Numbered from the stretch's first letter, positions 1-13,793 are shown. The stretch: DNA of 64,000 bases from Sambucus nigra (GCA_949130495.1 OX422222.1:270496109-270560108); one strand, 5' to 3'. Notes: generated from the letters alone by a model not told the origin. Numbers and translations: made by a program.

Positions 1-16
1 AAAGAATGCCATATTT

Positions 17-2142
17 ATGTCCATAATTGAACATGAGTTCAAAAGAATCTCATCCTGTACCACTTCTAAGGAAGCTTGGGACACTTTGGTTACTGCTCAT
101 GAAGGTGACACTGGAGTTAAGGCTGCTAAAACACAAATGCTCATTCAACAGTATAACTCTTTAATTATGTCTGAATTTGAGTCATTTGATGACTTTTATA
201 TGAACTTGACTGATATTGTGACCAAATTGCATGCTAATGGGATAACATATGACATACATGAAATTGTATCTATAATTCTGAGATCATTACCACAGAAATT
301 TGACAACAAAAGATATGCTATTGAGGAGATGTGTGACATAAATCTCACTCCTGAATTACTCAGTAGTAAATTAAGAACTGTGGAAATGGAATTAGAATTT
401 AAGAAACAATTGACCCAGTCCTATAGGAAACAGACTAGTTCCAGTCTGATTTTTTCTTGTAAGTTGATTAAGCCTGAGTTTAATGTTCCCAATGATGACT
501 CTGATGAGGAATGTGACATAGAGAGTTTAGACAATCAGATTGCCTTAATGTCAAAAAAGTTTAAGAAAATTATCAAGTTTGGAAACAACATGGCAAACAA
601 ATAACGTAAGTCCAGTTACCCAACTCACTCTAATCATAAACCTCATGAGAAAGGACAAGACAAACATCATAAGGAAATTCACACTAGACCTAACAGAGAC
701 CTTAAGAAGACTGAATGCTTTAGATGTGGAAAACTAGGACACATTGCACAAGATTGTAGAGTTAACTTGAACACTCAAAATAAACACACTAGGACCAACA
801 TTTGTAAAACATGGGATGATTCAAGTGACTCTGAAAATGAGGAACCTGAGTCATCTGGTGTTTTTTATCCTTGCATGTCCTTCTTTGCCAAGATTATCTA
901 TAATGATGATATGCTTGTGCTTGCTAGTGAGGATGAATCTAGTAATTCTACTTCTGTTGTGCTGAATCACGCTATTACTGGTTTAGATGCTTTAATTACT
1001 GAGAACATTGCTATTTCTACCACAGGGTGTGTGAGTCAAAGGGAAAGCGATAATGACGATGTCAATGGGTGTGTGAGTCTAAGAATTGAATCCTTAGGGG
1101 TCACTTCACACACTACACTTAGTGACTAGGACAATGAAGGCCTTCATGATATTCACACACTTTATGCGAAAACTCTCAAGAAAAGCACTAGATTGGAGAA
1201 GATTGTGAAAGATCTCACTAAGAAACTAGAAGATTTAAGTCTGATGGTTAAACTTAATGCTGAAGAGTATACTACCCAATGTCTTACGCATGAAAGTGAA
1301 ATCAAAATGTTTGATAAAAAACTGAAGAATTTAACTGAAACAAATAAAACTCTGAAGAAAAAAAGGGACATTATTAGAATTGGAACAAACAAAAGAAAAG
1401 ACAGTAAGTGTTTTATCAAAAAATTTACAAAATTTGAAAATAATTCAAACTGTTTTGATGAATTTGTTGCTGAATCAAAAACAAATTCTGATGATCGAAC
1501 TTGAATAGGGTTTTGCCCCAATTTAAAGACACAAACAAAATCTTTTGAACCTATCAAGTTTGTGTCAGGAGGTAAAACACCTATTGAAACTTGCCCAGAC
1601 TTTCACTTTCTAAAAACTGAGTTTGATTCAAAACCTCAAAGTTTTGATATTGGGAATCAAGTTACTCTAAACATGAAAGTTTACCTAAGGCCAAATATGT
1701 CTGCCCCTCAATTAGGAAAAGTGAATCTAAATTCAAAACTGCTCTATCTAGGACTAGTGTTCAACCTCATAATTCATTGAAACCTATGTTTAGAAACTTT
1801 CCTAAGGAGATCCCAACTTTGAACAATCTTTATTCTTCCTACTGCGATATATACGGTCATTCTTTTGATGGCTGCTATGCTAGAAGACTAGTTAAACATA
1901 TATGTAATCCTCCTATCTATCAAAACTTTAACTATTCTTGGAGAATCCGTAACAATTATGTTCTGCCTAGACAACCAGATAAAAACTCTAACTATCGGAA
2001 GAGAAAGACCAAACCTAAAAGAACATTCCCTAGAAGGATTCCTAAACACTTTCCTAAAACAAATGCTCATGTCTATCATAAGATTCAAAATTATGCACAA
2101 AACATTTTTTAAGAAAAATCAAATGCTCGCAAATTTTATCAA
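17..2142 (+). pseudogene. gag: Copia-1 gag (broken)
   Basis: The Gag protein would form the particle that packages the element's RNA. The first 195 codons resemble the plant Copia gag domain (UBN2 type). A CCHC zinc knuckle (C-X2-C-X4-H-X4-C) lies at 716-757 in the same frame, after an in-frame TAA at 602. The frame stays the same through further stops at 1127 (TAG) and 1502 (TGA) to about 1780. A lysine- and glutamate-rich coiled-coil-like stretch covers 1150-1400. Near 1780 the frame shifts by one, with another TAA at 2110, and then runs into the protease. A second knuckle near 1835-1880 has lost one Cys. There are no introns; the breaks are ordinary decay. Confidence 0.8.
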
Positions 2143-5100
2143 TTGAGAGCAAATAAGCGCAAAATGAAAACGAGAGAAATTTGGGTTAGAAAAGAGGATT
2201 TATTACCCCAGATGAAGTGTAATATTGTTATTACTGCGTTAAAAGCTGAACACATATCTTCTGGTTGGTATTTAGATTCTGGATGTTCAAAACACATGAC
2301 TGGTGATGATACAAAACTCTTAAACAAAACCAGCTTTGCTGGAGGAAGAGTTATTTTTGGTGATGGAGTATCATCTCATATCATAGGTAAGGGAACTCTC
2401 CAAGAAGAAGGACTTCATGTTCTTGAAAATTTTCTTCTAGTCAAAGGTCTTAAGGCCAACCTACTTAGTATCTCGCAATTTTGTGACTCAGATCATACTG
2501 TTACCTTTTCAAAGAACAATTACAAACTTTTAAATGAAAATGGAGAATGCATAATTACAGGATTCAGGACGACTGAAAATTGTTATACTGTCATGAATAA
2601 TTATGAAATCTGTAATGTTGCCAAAATGGATGACAATGAGATATGGCATAACAGGATGGGTAACATAAATTACGATAATCTAAGTAGATTGACTTCTCAA
2701 GAAATAGTTAGAGGAGTTCCGAAAATCAAACCCATTTCTAACATTGTCTGCGGTTCCTGTCAGGAAGGAAAAATTATTAAGGCACCTCATAAGAAAGTCA
2801 AAGATATTCTTACCTCTAACCCCTTAGAGCTCATCCATATGGATCTAATGGGTCCCTCCCAAACTGTTAGTCTCTGTGGGAACAGTTACATTCTTGTTAT
2901 GGTTGATGACATCGCTAGATTTACTTGGGTAGCCTTCATAAAGCAAAAGTCTGACACCTTTCAAACTTTTTTGAAAATACTTCTTCGAATTGAAAATGAG
3001 AAGGACACTCAAGTAAATAGAATTCGTAGTGATAGAGGTGGAGAATTCAAAGACACCGGTATAATAGAATACTGTGACTATAATGGTTACAAACTTGAGT
3101 TTAGTGCTCCTAAGACTCCTCAACAAAATGGTATCGCTGAGAGAAAGAATCGTACACTTCAAGAGATGGCACGTGTTATGTTACATGCTAAGAGTTTACT
3201 TAAATATTTTTGGGTAGAATCTATTCGTACATCGTGTCACATTATCAATAGGGTCTATCTTAGAAAGAATTCTAAACAAACTCCTTACGAACTTTGGTAT
3301 AAGAAAAAGCCCAATCTTAAGTACCTTATAACCTTTGGTAGCACTTATTATGTCTGCAAAGACAGAAAACACTTGTCCAAATTTGAGAGTCGGGGAGATA
3401 AAAGCTATTTTTCTAGGATACTCGCCTAACAACAGAGCCTACCGTGTTTATAATCTTTGTACTAAAACCTTGATGGAATCCATAAATGTAATTGTAAGTG
3501 ACACTACTATAGAAAGTAAGACTGGTGAATCAAATATTGTGGAAGAGCCTACAAATGTTTTAGAAAATGACTCTCCAAAAATAGATGATTCATTATCAAT
3601 TGAGACACCTGAAGTACCTAACTAGGTTTTTAAAGATCATCCCATAGATAACGTTGTTGGTAATCCTAGTGAACTTGTACGTACAATATTTCAATTAAGA
3701 AATTATGCCCATTTTGCATGTTTTGTTTCCCTTGTGGAACCAAAGAATGTATATGAGGCATTGAATGACTCTCACTGGATTTCTGCTATGCAAGAAGAAC
3801 TTCTTCAATTTGTCATTCATGATGTTTGGTATCTTGTACCTAGGCCTAATCATAAAAAGGTTATTGGCACACGCTGGATTTTTAAAAATAAATCTGATGA
3901 ACGTGGGATAATCATTAGAAACAAAGCTAGATTAGTTGCTCAAGCATATTCTCAAATTGAAGGAATAGATTTTAATAAAACTTTTTCTCTTGTTACTCGT
4001 TAAGAATCTATTCGCCTTCTCTTTGCCATAGCTTACCACTTGCATTTTACACTTTACCAAATGGATGTCAAATCTGCATTCCTTAATGGAATATTGACTA
4101 AGGAGACCTATGTAGAACAACCAAAAGGGTTCATTGACCCTCAATATCCAAATCATGTTTTTCGTCTTAAAAAGGCTTTGTATGGCCTAAAACAAGTGCC
4201 TAGAGCCTAGTATGAGCGCCTTTCCAATTTTCTCTTAGATAAAGGTTTTAAGAGAGGTGGAAATGATCAAACTCTATTTGTCAAACATCTTGACAAACAC
4301 ATCATTATAGCTCAAGTTTATGTTGACAATATTATCTTTGGATCGACTTCTCCCTCAGAAGTGAAATCTTTTTCTGAAATTATGCATAAAGAGTTTCAAA
4401 TGTCTCTTATGGGGGAGTTGCAATTTTTCTTAGGTCTTCAAGTCAAACAAAATTCAGAAGGATTATTTGTCTCGCAATCTAAATACGCTTTAGAGATAGT
4501 CAAAAAATTCGGCCTTGAGAGTGCTAAAGATGCTGAAACACCCATGAGTACTACGGTTAAACTATCTAAAGATGAAACTAGAAAATCTATAGATCGAACT
4601 CTATATCGTAGTATGATAGGAACCTTGTTATACCTTATTGCCTCGCGTATTGATATAATGTATGTTGTTTGTGTATGTGACCGTTATCAAAACAACCCTA
4701 AAGAGAGCCATCTTTCTTTTGTCAAAAGAATTATTAAATATGTAAAAGGCACTCTGAACCTAGGACTTTATACACTAGTGATATACCTAGAACTATAATT
4801 GGATACACTGATGCTGACTGGGCTGGGTGTACTGATGATAGTAAAAGTACATTAGGAGCATGTTATTATATAGGGAATAATTTGGTTGGATGGAGTAGTA
4901 AGAAACAAAACTGCACATCGCTCTCGACAGCTGAATCTGAATACATAGCCGCTGGAAGCTGTTGTGCTCAATTACTTTGGCTTAAACAAATGCTAAGTGA
5001 TTATGGTATTCAAGAAAAATAATTACATCTCTATTGCGATAATCAAAGTGCGATCAATATATATAAAAATCTTGTTCAACACTCGTGAACAAAACACATA

Positions 5101-5262
5101 AAAATAAGACATCACTTTATACGCGAATTGGTTGAAACTAAGGAATTAGAAATAAATTATCTTCCAACTGATTTGCAACTCACAGATATGTTTACCAAAC
5201 CTTTAGACTACAATAGATTTATATCTTCACGTAAATCAATAGGTATGGTGTGTGCTGATTAA
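2143..5262 (+). pseudogene. pol: Copia-1 pol: protease, integrase, RT, RNase H (broken)
   Basis: The protease has the D-S-G active site (Asp codon at 2275) in a W-Y-L-D-S-G context. The GAG-pre-integrase region follows near 2640-2790. The integrase keeps D-D-E (Asp 2842, Asp 3031, Glu 3139). A frameshift occurs near 3390. The RT begins around 3734 and has stops at 4001 (TAA in place of a Leu codon) and 4208 (TAG in place of Trp). Its catalytic box reads Y-V-D-N instead of Y-V-D-D (4319-4330). A further frameshift lies near 4775. RNase H (D-A-D-W-A-G motif near 4810) runs to the stop at 5260, with stops at 5020 and 5086. Copia order (integrase before RT) is clear. Confidence 0.9.
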
Positions 5263-5307
5263 TCTCTTTGGCTCTCTATACATGTTTTTCCCTTTGTCTA
5301 TTTGAGA

Positions 5308-5324
5308 CAAAATGGAGGAGAAAT
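5308..5324 (+). other. Copia-1 polypurine tract
   Basis: A purine run (AATGGAGGAGAAA) lies 46 bases after the pol stop and immediately before the presumed LTR start TGAGTC. It is the expected primer site for plus-strand DNA synthesis. Confidence 0.55.
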
Positions 5325-7400
5325 TTGAGTCTAATGAATCCTTTTACATATTCTAAACTGCTTGATATTAGTGATTCATTGTAGGATTCTATACAATTAT
5401 TCTCAACATTTGTAATAGGGTATTCAATTGTAAATAGTTGAGTCATGTACTTTTGTTTTCTAGGAAATGGGTAGATATAACTCTTATATGAATAGGTTTT
5501 CCCTATTTTTTTGTTACCCTACGAGTTCTAGATGACTCAAAGGAGATTTTGTCTCATCTTTCCAAAGGGTGAGATTGAAGCACCTTATACTTTTGACTCA
5601 CTTGAGTTTGTATTGTATAAGTGTTCATCTAGTTTGGAAATTGTGACAAAATTGTGTCTATCCTAGAAATCAAAGAACCTCAGAGTTTGGATTGCTATTC
5701 CTCTTGCTTGATTGATCTAGATATCCTTACCAACACTCACACACATTAGAATTGCTTTCATATAATTCATATTGCATATAATTGTGTGTATATATGTTGA
5801 GTGTGTTTAAAAGTTTGGTCTTAAAAGTTTTGGGGTTATTCTGCTATTATGGATTGTTGGTTATATTGGCTGAAAGTTCCCTTGGGTAGAATCCGAAAGC
5901 GACAGAGACTTCAGGGTGCATTTGTAATTACTTTTGGATGCGCGTTTGTTAACCTCGTTTTGTCCAACATCTATTGCATTCTGATTGGTTGAATTTGTGT
6001 TTCTTCAAAGAGAGTAAACCAACGAATGTTAACAGCCCTTGGATCATTTTTATCTATGATCTGCATGCGCTCTTACAATATCCATGTGAACCAATTTTGA
6101 ACCAATCAGCAATGTTATAATCACGGCCTCTGTTTAAACCATTGGATCAAAGTCAATCATTCAAAACGAGATCCTAGCCCTTGATCTTGGTCTGTGTTCT
6201 CGAATCTTCTCAGCCTCCTATAAAAGGACCCCTACTCTCAGCCATTTGAGACTTTTGCCTCTTTGTTCATTCGAGTGAGAAAGAGAGAGAAGAGAGAAGA
6301 GGGAGAAGAGAGAAGAGAGAGAGAGAAACCAGAGTTAGGAAACCCTAACCCTAATTCGTCCAAAACTATTTTCACACCTTAACCTCTTTCAAATCCAGTA
6401 TATACCAAACACAACCTTTAGTGTTTGAGAGATTTTGAGTGATTGGTTTGTTAGTTTTGTTGATGTAACCTCTTAGTTCCTAGATCTTGTTATCAACTTA
6501 AACATATATTTAGATCTGTGTTTCTTTTTTTATAGAAACCTTATATCTAAGTCTTTGCATGTTATATTACACATAGATCTACATTTTTAGTTTCTCATCT
6601 TGAGAAAATATTTGTTGATTTGGTTCTGTAAATATTTTTAACTTCGAAATCAACAAAATCCTTTTCTGTTTGTAGTTCTTTTGAAACAAGACCTTTGACC
6701 TAGTTTGGAATCACACTTGGTGATTTTCAATCTCAAAAATATTTTCAAAACCTGAGCTTGATTAAGATCTTGATACGTCTTCTGAGCAAGATAGCCGTGG
6801 ATTCTGGGATTGTTGTAAAGGTCAAATAAGGTAAAGTTTTCTAAGAATAGAGAAATAAGAAAATCACAGCATATAGATCTTATATGTAATTTGATAGGAC
6901 TGTTTGTTTAAAATAAGTGTGTGTGCATGCATGTGTTAGAAAGCACCTTCACAGACACTCACCCTACCACACTGAAAGTGTTGGTAATAAGATCTCAAGA
7001 ACAAGAGTCGGCGTAAAGAACTTGAACAAATTGGAACTTAGTAAACTGGTAGAACAACATCAACAATCAAAACTGCAGAGAAGTTATAAGGACACCAGTG
7101 GGTACATTTCTAAACTTGTATAGGTCTGATTTGTGTGCATATGTGTTATATAGTTTGTAACTGTTATAATTTGTTTTAGTGGAATTTTTGGTTACTCCGT
7201 AGATGGAGTCGTGGCTATTTCCTCAGTTGAGTGAGGTTTTCCCACGTAAAAAATCCCTTGTTCTTAATCTTTCTACATCTCCTCATCTAATTCTTGGTTG
7301 TGTTGAGTTTAAAGTTTTTAAACTGTTATATTAAACCTGTTAACAAATCTTGAACAGATCTCGTACATATTTTTGTTAAACACATCTTGTGATTAATTTG
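5325..7400 (+). repeat. Copia-1 3' LTR (right edge approximate)
   Basis: The segment follows the polypurine tract. A TATA box (TATAAAA at 6219-6225) is followed by a GA-rich leader at about 6275-6330. Near 7236-7256 there is a CCCACGTAAAAAATCC stretch of the type found in U5 of many plant Copia LTRs. The start is set by the tract. The end is a guess, as no second LTR or target-site duplication is visible. No palindrome cluster is seen upstream of this TATA box, in contrast to several other LTRs in the window. Confidence 0.55.
6219..6225 (+). promoter_or_regulatory. TATA box of Copia-1 LTR
   Basis: CCTATAAAAGG in the LTR, about 55 bases upstream of a GA-rich leader, is the likely RNA polymerase II promoter of the element. 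Confidence 0.5.
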
Positions 7401-8868
7401 ATTTGGTTTTAAGAAAAGAGTTTCTTCAAAAAACAGTTCGGAGTTACTTAAATAGTTTAATTTTATATTAAACGGCTTTAGTAACGTTATTTCAAAGGGT
7501 AGATGTGATAAATAAGGATGCTATAGGAGGGAAAATGTAATAAACAATGACATTTTCTCTCTTTCCATGTTTAAGATCATTTGCTCATAGCTAACCCACA
7601 TGCTTTTCAAAATTGAATTCCTAAGTGCCCTTGAATGCATCTAAACGAAACAAAAGGGAAAACCTATTAATGTGCTGAAAATAATTTATCCAAAACTTAA
7701 CCTATCTATATACTCTTATTTATGATCCTCTTTTTTTATTTGATATTAATGAAAATATGTTACGGGTTTGGTATTTCAAATAATTCATTTGTGTTATCTT
7801 CTGTCCTGTTTCAAGAGTTGAGGAAAGAGGCTAAAAATATGAAACCAGTCTCACTATATATATCTCAGTAGCTATACTAAACAGAAATCCTAAGCATCAA
7901 TAACTTTATCTCATCTAGGCAAATTAAACTAAAAGAAAAGAAGAAACTCATTGAAATGTAAAAAAAAAGATTCTTATTTATAATTCAACCATTATTAAAA
8001 TTTGGAAGAATTTTTTCCAAACTTCATAAAAAAATTTAAAAAGTTTATGAAAAGTAAGTAAACTCAAGTCTAAACATAAACCACAACAACCATAAAAAGA
8101 TTATGAAAAATAAGTAAATCAAAATCTAAACATAATCCCAATCATCCACTTTATACTATAAATTTAGATTCAAACAATCAAACATATACCTAGAGGGACA
8201 CAACTTGGATTGGAAATGAAATAAAACCAAAACATACATGGAGTCAAACATATACTAGACGATCAAACATATACTAGATTTGTTAGAATGAAATTCAACC
8301 AAACCATAAATGAAATCAGCCTTAAAAAGAAATACCTGGAAGGATGATGAGAAGAAATAAGAAATTCTACCAACTTCTTTATATACACACTCAACCAACT
8401 GTAGAATCAATACATAAGGTTGTAATGTATTGCAAGTACAATATGCACACAAATACACCAGAGAAAATTTACAGTTATGTTATCAGCATGAGTATTTGTA
8501 TTGCATAGTTGACGGGAAGAAAACAGAGCAGATAGAATGACAGTTCATCCATATTCCGTCAAAAAATAGAACATTTATCGAACAATGCCAGTTGGTTTTG
8601 TGCTCATATAAAAAGAATTAGATTAAGCGAAATTATGCAAAAAAAAGTTTTTATTCCCCATTTGTAGATATTCTTGTTGATTAGAGATTAAAGCGTCGTA
8701 ATTTGGACATAACATAATATTGACCTACTACATACTTATTCTTATTAATGATTTCCTATTTAGATCAACATGCATAAAATTTATAACTAAAAATGAATTT
8801 ACCGTAAGCATATTAATGTATATATTCATCAAACAAACTTCATGTCTATATGATAAAATAAATATCAA
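7401..8868. other. AT-rich spacer, no gene seen
   Basis: No coding similarity is recognisable. The stretch contains an imperfect direct repeat of about 40 bases (8042-8082 and 8098-8138; both copies contain a GTAAGTAAA- or ATAAGTAAA-like core and TCTAAACATAA). It may include the left flank or terminal part of the CACTA element that follows, but I could not find a CACTA terminal repeat. Confidence 0.4.
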
Positions 8869-11800
8869 TCACACAATAACACCCTCACAATCTATCCTCA
8901 CATGAGGCTCGTCGCCATTTCTCTCATTATTGTCAAGTTTGGAAACAACAATCGGCGAATATGATAAGTAAACAATCTCATCATACGTCTCCAGCTCATG
9001 AAAATCTCGTGGAGGTGCCTTGAGAACCACATACCAATTTGATATTCCACTTTCTCTCGAATAAAATACTTGCCTTGCTTGTGATGCTAGAATGAAAGGA
9101 TCTTTTTTTCGTTGATTTTGTCCTTGGTCGAGGTTAACCAAACTGAATCCATCATCAAATTTAACACCATTCAAAATGTTGGCCCAATTACGTTGAAAGA
9201 TAGACATTAAAAATTTATGAAAGTCCAATAAAATTATATCTAGTATAATCCCATAATATGAAACATTAGCAATAACATGTGTGGTATCCCTCGCAATAGA
9301 TCTACAAATAGTCTATGCCTCAAGAAAAACTCCACTATCTTGGGTGGACTTTTCCACCATTGATGTGTGAAATCGGTTGCCATTTATTATGTAGCCTGAA
9401 TATGACATAGCATAACATCATGGCTCAATCGCTAGCCACTTCAGGATTATTGATACTTCCGTTGTGTTTACTTGAACCTTAATCTGTTTAAAAGATCATA
9501 AATGAAATTATATGAATTTTTATATACATAACAACATTAGACTCTTACAATACACAATGTTAAAATTGGTTTACCTTATTCATAAACCACGAAGCGAATG
9601 TCTCGATATGTCTTTTTTGTATCATAGTCTCATCTTAGGATAAACTTCGACTGGAATGCTTTAGCTCGCTCAAATACATTCTAATATGAACGTAGAGGAA
9701 TTTTAATAACAATATTAATGATAGCTGAAGTTATAAATATATATAATGAGCATTATTTTACTCACTCTATATATGGCTCAACTTCTGGATTGTTAAATAG
9801 CACATAAAGATGGGCAATTTTTAACATGTCATACGATAATTTATTGGCTTCCCCTTATAAATAAGTCGACCTCCCAATACTATCTCATCTTCGAACTTTT
9901 CATTTCGAGATTGTGGAACACCTATTTTTGTTGTTTTTTAGATACATGCGACAAAACCTTACACACTCATCAGCCAAATAACTTTTTGCTATTTATCCTT
10001 CAGGCCGTTCACGGTTCCTAACATAGCCGTTGAGTACATTCACAAACCTAATTACAAACCAGAGCAAAAGAATACGAATATAACATCTATAACTAGATAT
10101 TTAAGTTTTTAATAAGAAAAAAGTTAAATACATTTTAAATTACCTCTCAAATGGGTACATCCATCGAAATTGTACCGGCCCACATAATTGAGCTTCGCAC
10201 GCTAAGTGAATTGGCAAGTTAACCATAACGTCAAAAAAAGAGGGAGGGAAGTACATCTCCAACATGAATATAATCTCTACGATATCTTCCTCTAATTTTT
10301 CCTTTCTACTTTTATCGATCACTCTTTGGCATAACTCATTCAAAAATGAAGATAAGCAAAAAATCACTTGTATTGGTCTCTTTGGTAAAAGTCCCCGTAT
10401 AGGAACTGATACCAATTGTTTCATTAAAACATGATAGTCATGGGGTTTCAATCCAAATAACTTAATTTATTCCAATGAAACATGATGACTAATATTGGAG
10501 CTATAACCATCAGGTAACTTCAAATCATATAGTTGTTAACAAAAAACTTTCTTTTCTTTTTTCGAGAGTGTATAAGGTGCTGCTGGGAGATAAAATGTAT
10601 CCCATTTTGGTTGAGGATGCTATTCCTTTCTAATGCCCATTTCTTGAAAATATTTACGAGACTCGAGGCCAACTTTTGATTATCCCTTTACATCTAACAA
10701 TGTGGAAATGAGCCTCTCGCCAATATTCCTCTCGATGTGCATCATGTCCAAATTATGACGTAAATTTAATACGTAGAGAAAAAATGAGAGAGGATTAATA
10801 TGAAAAATAAATGTCCTAAAATTTTTAATAGAATTGCATTAAATTGGTGTCTTAGATTATGAGTTAAAATATACGTACATGCCAATATGGTAAATCAAAA
10901 AATATTGACTTCTTTTTCAATAACACTTTCTTCCTCTTACGCTTCTTCCCTTTACCGGAATCATTTTCAACACCCTTCAGAGCATCTAAAATTTCCTCCA
11001 CATTCAAAGATTTTGGTGGCCTCCTCAATTCTTCAAATCCATCAACAAAATCTTTTTGGTAACCCTCCATGGATGGTTCATTGGAAGAAAATTTCTATGT
11101 CCATATATACCGATTTCATACTATTTGATAACCCTGGTGAGGATGTGTTAGGACCACAAACTGGACATGCCAATTCCCATTTTGTGGTACATTCGGCTAA
11201 AATACCATATGCGGGAAAGTCATTTATTATCCACATCAAAATAGCTTTCAAATTAAAAGTAGATTGGCTACATGCATCGTACATCTCAACCCCATTATTC
11301 CACAACTCGATTAAGTCATCTATAAGGGGTTGCAGATATACATCTATGTCATTTACTGGTTTCTTTGGCCCCACTATAAGCAAAGTCAACATTAAATTTT
11401 CCTGCAACATGCATAACCATGGGGGAAGATTGTACACAGTTAGAATTATGGTCCAAGAACTATAGCTTGAGCTAAGATTGTTAAAGGGATTAAGTCCATC
11501 CGCTGCAATCGGATGCGAAATGAGGGAACTTTTTAATAATTATGTCCCATGCTAATGAATCAACTGGATGTCGCATCTTGCCATCTTTGCTTATGTGAGT
11601 TGAGTGCCATTACAACTGCTCTACTTTATCTGATAATAAAAACATTCTTCAAAATCTTGGAATTATAGGAAAATACCATAATACTTTAGCAGATACTCCC
11701 TTCCTAACCTTTTTTCTGCGTTCGCCGACTTTTCATCGCGGGGAGCCACATTTAGGGCATTTATCCAAATGTTCATACTCTTTTATAAGTAAACAACAAT

Positions 11801-12542
11801 CATTAATGAATGAATCTCTCTTCTCATAGCCAAGATCAAATTCTTTTAGAAACCTTTTCATTGCATACAAAGACTTAGAAAGAACATTATCCCCAGGCAA
11901 CATTGCATGCATAGACTCAAGAAGTTCATTAAATCCTTTATCAGATAGTCCGTGTGTAGCTTTTCATTTGTATAAGTTGTAATTGCCGACATCTTTGTAT
12001 ACTTTGTACACCCAGGATATAAAGGAGTCTCGCCATCTTTCAATTTTTGTTTAAAACTTTCATCACCGCTTTTAAAACTATCTTCGGCAAAAACTTCTTC
12101 TTGAACATAATAATCTCTATACATCCTATGTAAATCTGACAATTCAATATCAACGTCATTAGAGTATAAAGAAGTCGAATGTTCTCCGCGAAAGACCCAC
12201 TTCTTGTACGTAGGATAAAAGGAATGAATGACCAGGTGTTCAAATAGTTCTTCCTCATCTTGTTAACAAAAGTTTTTACATTTTTTACATGGACATATTA
12301 TCATATCAGGATTTCTAGCAGTTTTCTTAGAAGATTCAATAAATTTGTACACGCCATCTTGATACTCCTCGGTATGTCAATAGATAATAATAAAAAGCAT
12401 GAAATCATAATCACATCTCAATTTTTTGATAGTGTTCATTCAGAAAAGTAATTTAGGTTTTTCTATTTTACGTAAACGTATATGCATGCGTGTAATAATA
12501 ATGAAAAAAAAAACTTGAAAATCTCAACCAATCTTTTTCCAT
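8869..12542 (-). pseudogene. CACTA (En/Spm) TNP2-type transposase, decayed
   Basis: Read leftward, the domains are in the usual order for plant CACTA transposases. (1) A transposase-associated N-terminus starts at an ATG at 12542 (M-E-K-D-W), with a C-P-C-K-K-C knuckle at 12272-12295 after an apparent intron. (2) A C-P-K-C-G knuckle lies near 11745. (3) The Transposase_21 core (11505-11078) has N-L-P-P-W-L-C-M and D-G-L-N-P-F motifs. (4) A basic continuation covers 11070-10864. (5) A DUF4218-like block (10451-10140) has P-P-A/S-F-F-D-V-M and R-W-M-Y-P-F-E-R. (6) A DUF4216-like block (9228-8869) has D-P-F-I-L-A-S-Q-A. Frames shift between blocks and there are many stops, so it is a relic. The enzyme would excise and reinsert DNA with CACTA ends; such ends were not found. 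Confidence 0.85.
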
Positions 12543-12918
12543 CATGAGTTGCCCACTTTTCAGTTTCTACTTCGTTTACACCAACAAACACTAATATTGA
12601 AAAAGTGGCGCCATGTCAACAATAAACGGATAAAATGTCGTGTTCATTTCAAATATAGTTACATTCTACAATATCTCATTAGATTAATCACATTCTGCTA
12701 AATCTTATTAGATTAGTCACTATCTACAAAGGTAGTTTAAAATAGATATATTGTTAGATCACCTGGGCTACAAATTAACACAAATGGACAATAGCTATTT
12801 TTATCTTATTCATGATTTTCATAAGCATAGAACTAATATAAGCACCGCACTCAACAATACATATTCATACACTTAAATCAAGTTGACCTATTATGATGGG
12901 TGATGGGGGATTTGGATG
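12543..12918. other. Spacer between CACTA relic and Ath-C
   Basis: No gene is seen. It holds a 29-bp direct repeat in two copies (12662-12690 and 12691-12719), which could be a subterminal repeat of the CACTA element or chance. Confidence 0.4.
12662..12719. repeat. 29-bp tandem repeat, two copies
   Basis: Both copies begin CATTCT and share the core ATTAGATTA; 23 of 29 positions agree by eye. It lies about 120 bp upstream of the CACTA transposase start, where subterminal repeats of such elements occur. Confidence 0.6.
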
Positions 12919-13644
12919 CTAAGGGGGACAAGACCAACTTAATCTCGGGAAAATTAAAATCACATCCCAAGGTTTTTCAATTGGAAGGGGAGGCAGGGCA
13001 AGTGCAAGAAAACATCCCATGAGATGAATAATCTCAAAACAACACTCCCATTCAAGAATAGGATCAAAGTCCTCAAGACTTTCAACTGATTCTTGTGATA
13101 ATGTTAATGGTTCTCTAATAGTGGGGATCAAAGGAAAGGAAGGACCATCAACCTCAATACAATTGGAAGAATTAATAAGAGGTTGGAATTCCTTAGTTCT
13201 TGGATCACTCTCAATGATTTCTTCCTCAAAATGTGGTGGAGGTGAAACGCAAATTTCAACCTCAACTGGGCTTTGTGAAGAAGAAATGATCTCATCGAGT
13301 TTGGCATTTATTTATAAAAATTAAGCTTTTAAACTCGAAAATTGGTCATTCGATTCCTTGAAAGCTAACTCGTGATCAAACGAACAAGAAGACATAACAT
13401 CTTCTTGTGAGGTTTGCTCATAGATAACGGATTCCCCTAAATGCAAAGTTTCCTCCAAAGGCGATGAATGATTACTTGCAAATTCTTGACTTTCACTTTG
13501 AAGACGCTCATACTCATGAATTTGTAGGCATTCTTGCATAGTCTTAGGATTGTAACCTTGAGAACGATTAGTATAAAAATTAAAATGATCAAAAGAGTTA
13601 GGGTGAGACATTTCGAAATAGGCAATTCCGAAAAAGAGCGACAA
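12919..13644 (-). pseudogene. Ath-C ORF1, gag-region protein
   Basis: One frame runs from 13644 (internal Met at 13609, M-S-H-P) to 12919, with two TAA stops near 13312-13323. The protein is acidic, with a P-L-E-E-T-L motif also seen in Ath-B ORF1 (P-T-L-E-E-T-L) and a C-V-S-P block common to both. I recognise no enzyme. Position right after the primer-binding site indicates a gag-region protein of a non-autonomous element. Confidence 0.55.
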
Positions 13645-13770
13645 GCACCAAAATTTTAATTTCTCAAAATAATTTAGCCCAAGTCAAAAAGAAAGGATAA
13701 AATAAAGAATAAAAATACAAAGGGAAAAAATATTATGTAATAATAAATCAACTACAATCTATAACAAAAC

Positions 13771-13790
13771 ACCCCTCGACAACGGTGCCA
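13771..13790 (-). other. Primer-binding site of Ath-C (tRNA-Asp type)
   Basis: The minus strand reads TGGCACCGTTGTCGAGGGGT, a slightly mutated match to the tRNA-Asp complement (TGGCGCCGTTGCCGGGG) used by Athila-type elements. It lies three bases after the LTR end (CA at 13795-13794). Confidence 0.75.
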
Positions 13791-13793
13791 TTT

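Larger units (their letters stand above)
1..7400 (+). mobile_element. Copia-1: decayed Ty1/Copia retrotransposon, 5' end outside window
   Basis: The order gag, protease, integrase, RT, RNase H, polypurine tract and LTR identifies a Ty1/Copia element. The gag part is long (about 700 codons before the protease), with a zinc knuckle, a coiled-coil stretch and a second degenerate knuckle, which fits the Sirevirus-like branch. However, its LTR lacks the palindrome cluster seen in the other Sireviruses of this window, so the lineage is tentative. The reading frame is broken by many stops and several frameshifts. The 5' LTR lies left of the window. The 3' boundary is approximate because no second LTR is available for comparison. 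Confidence 0.85.
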
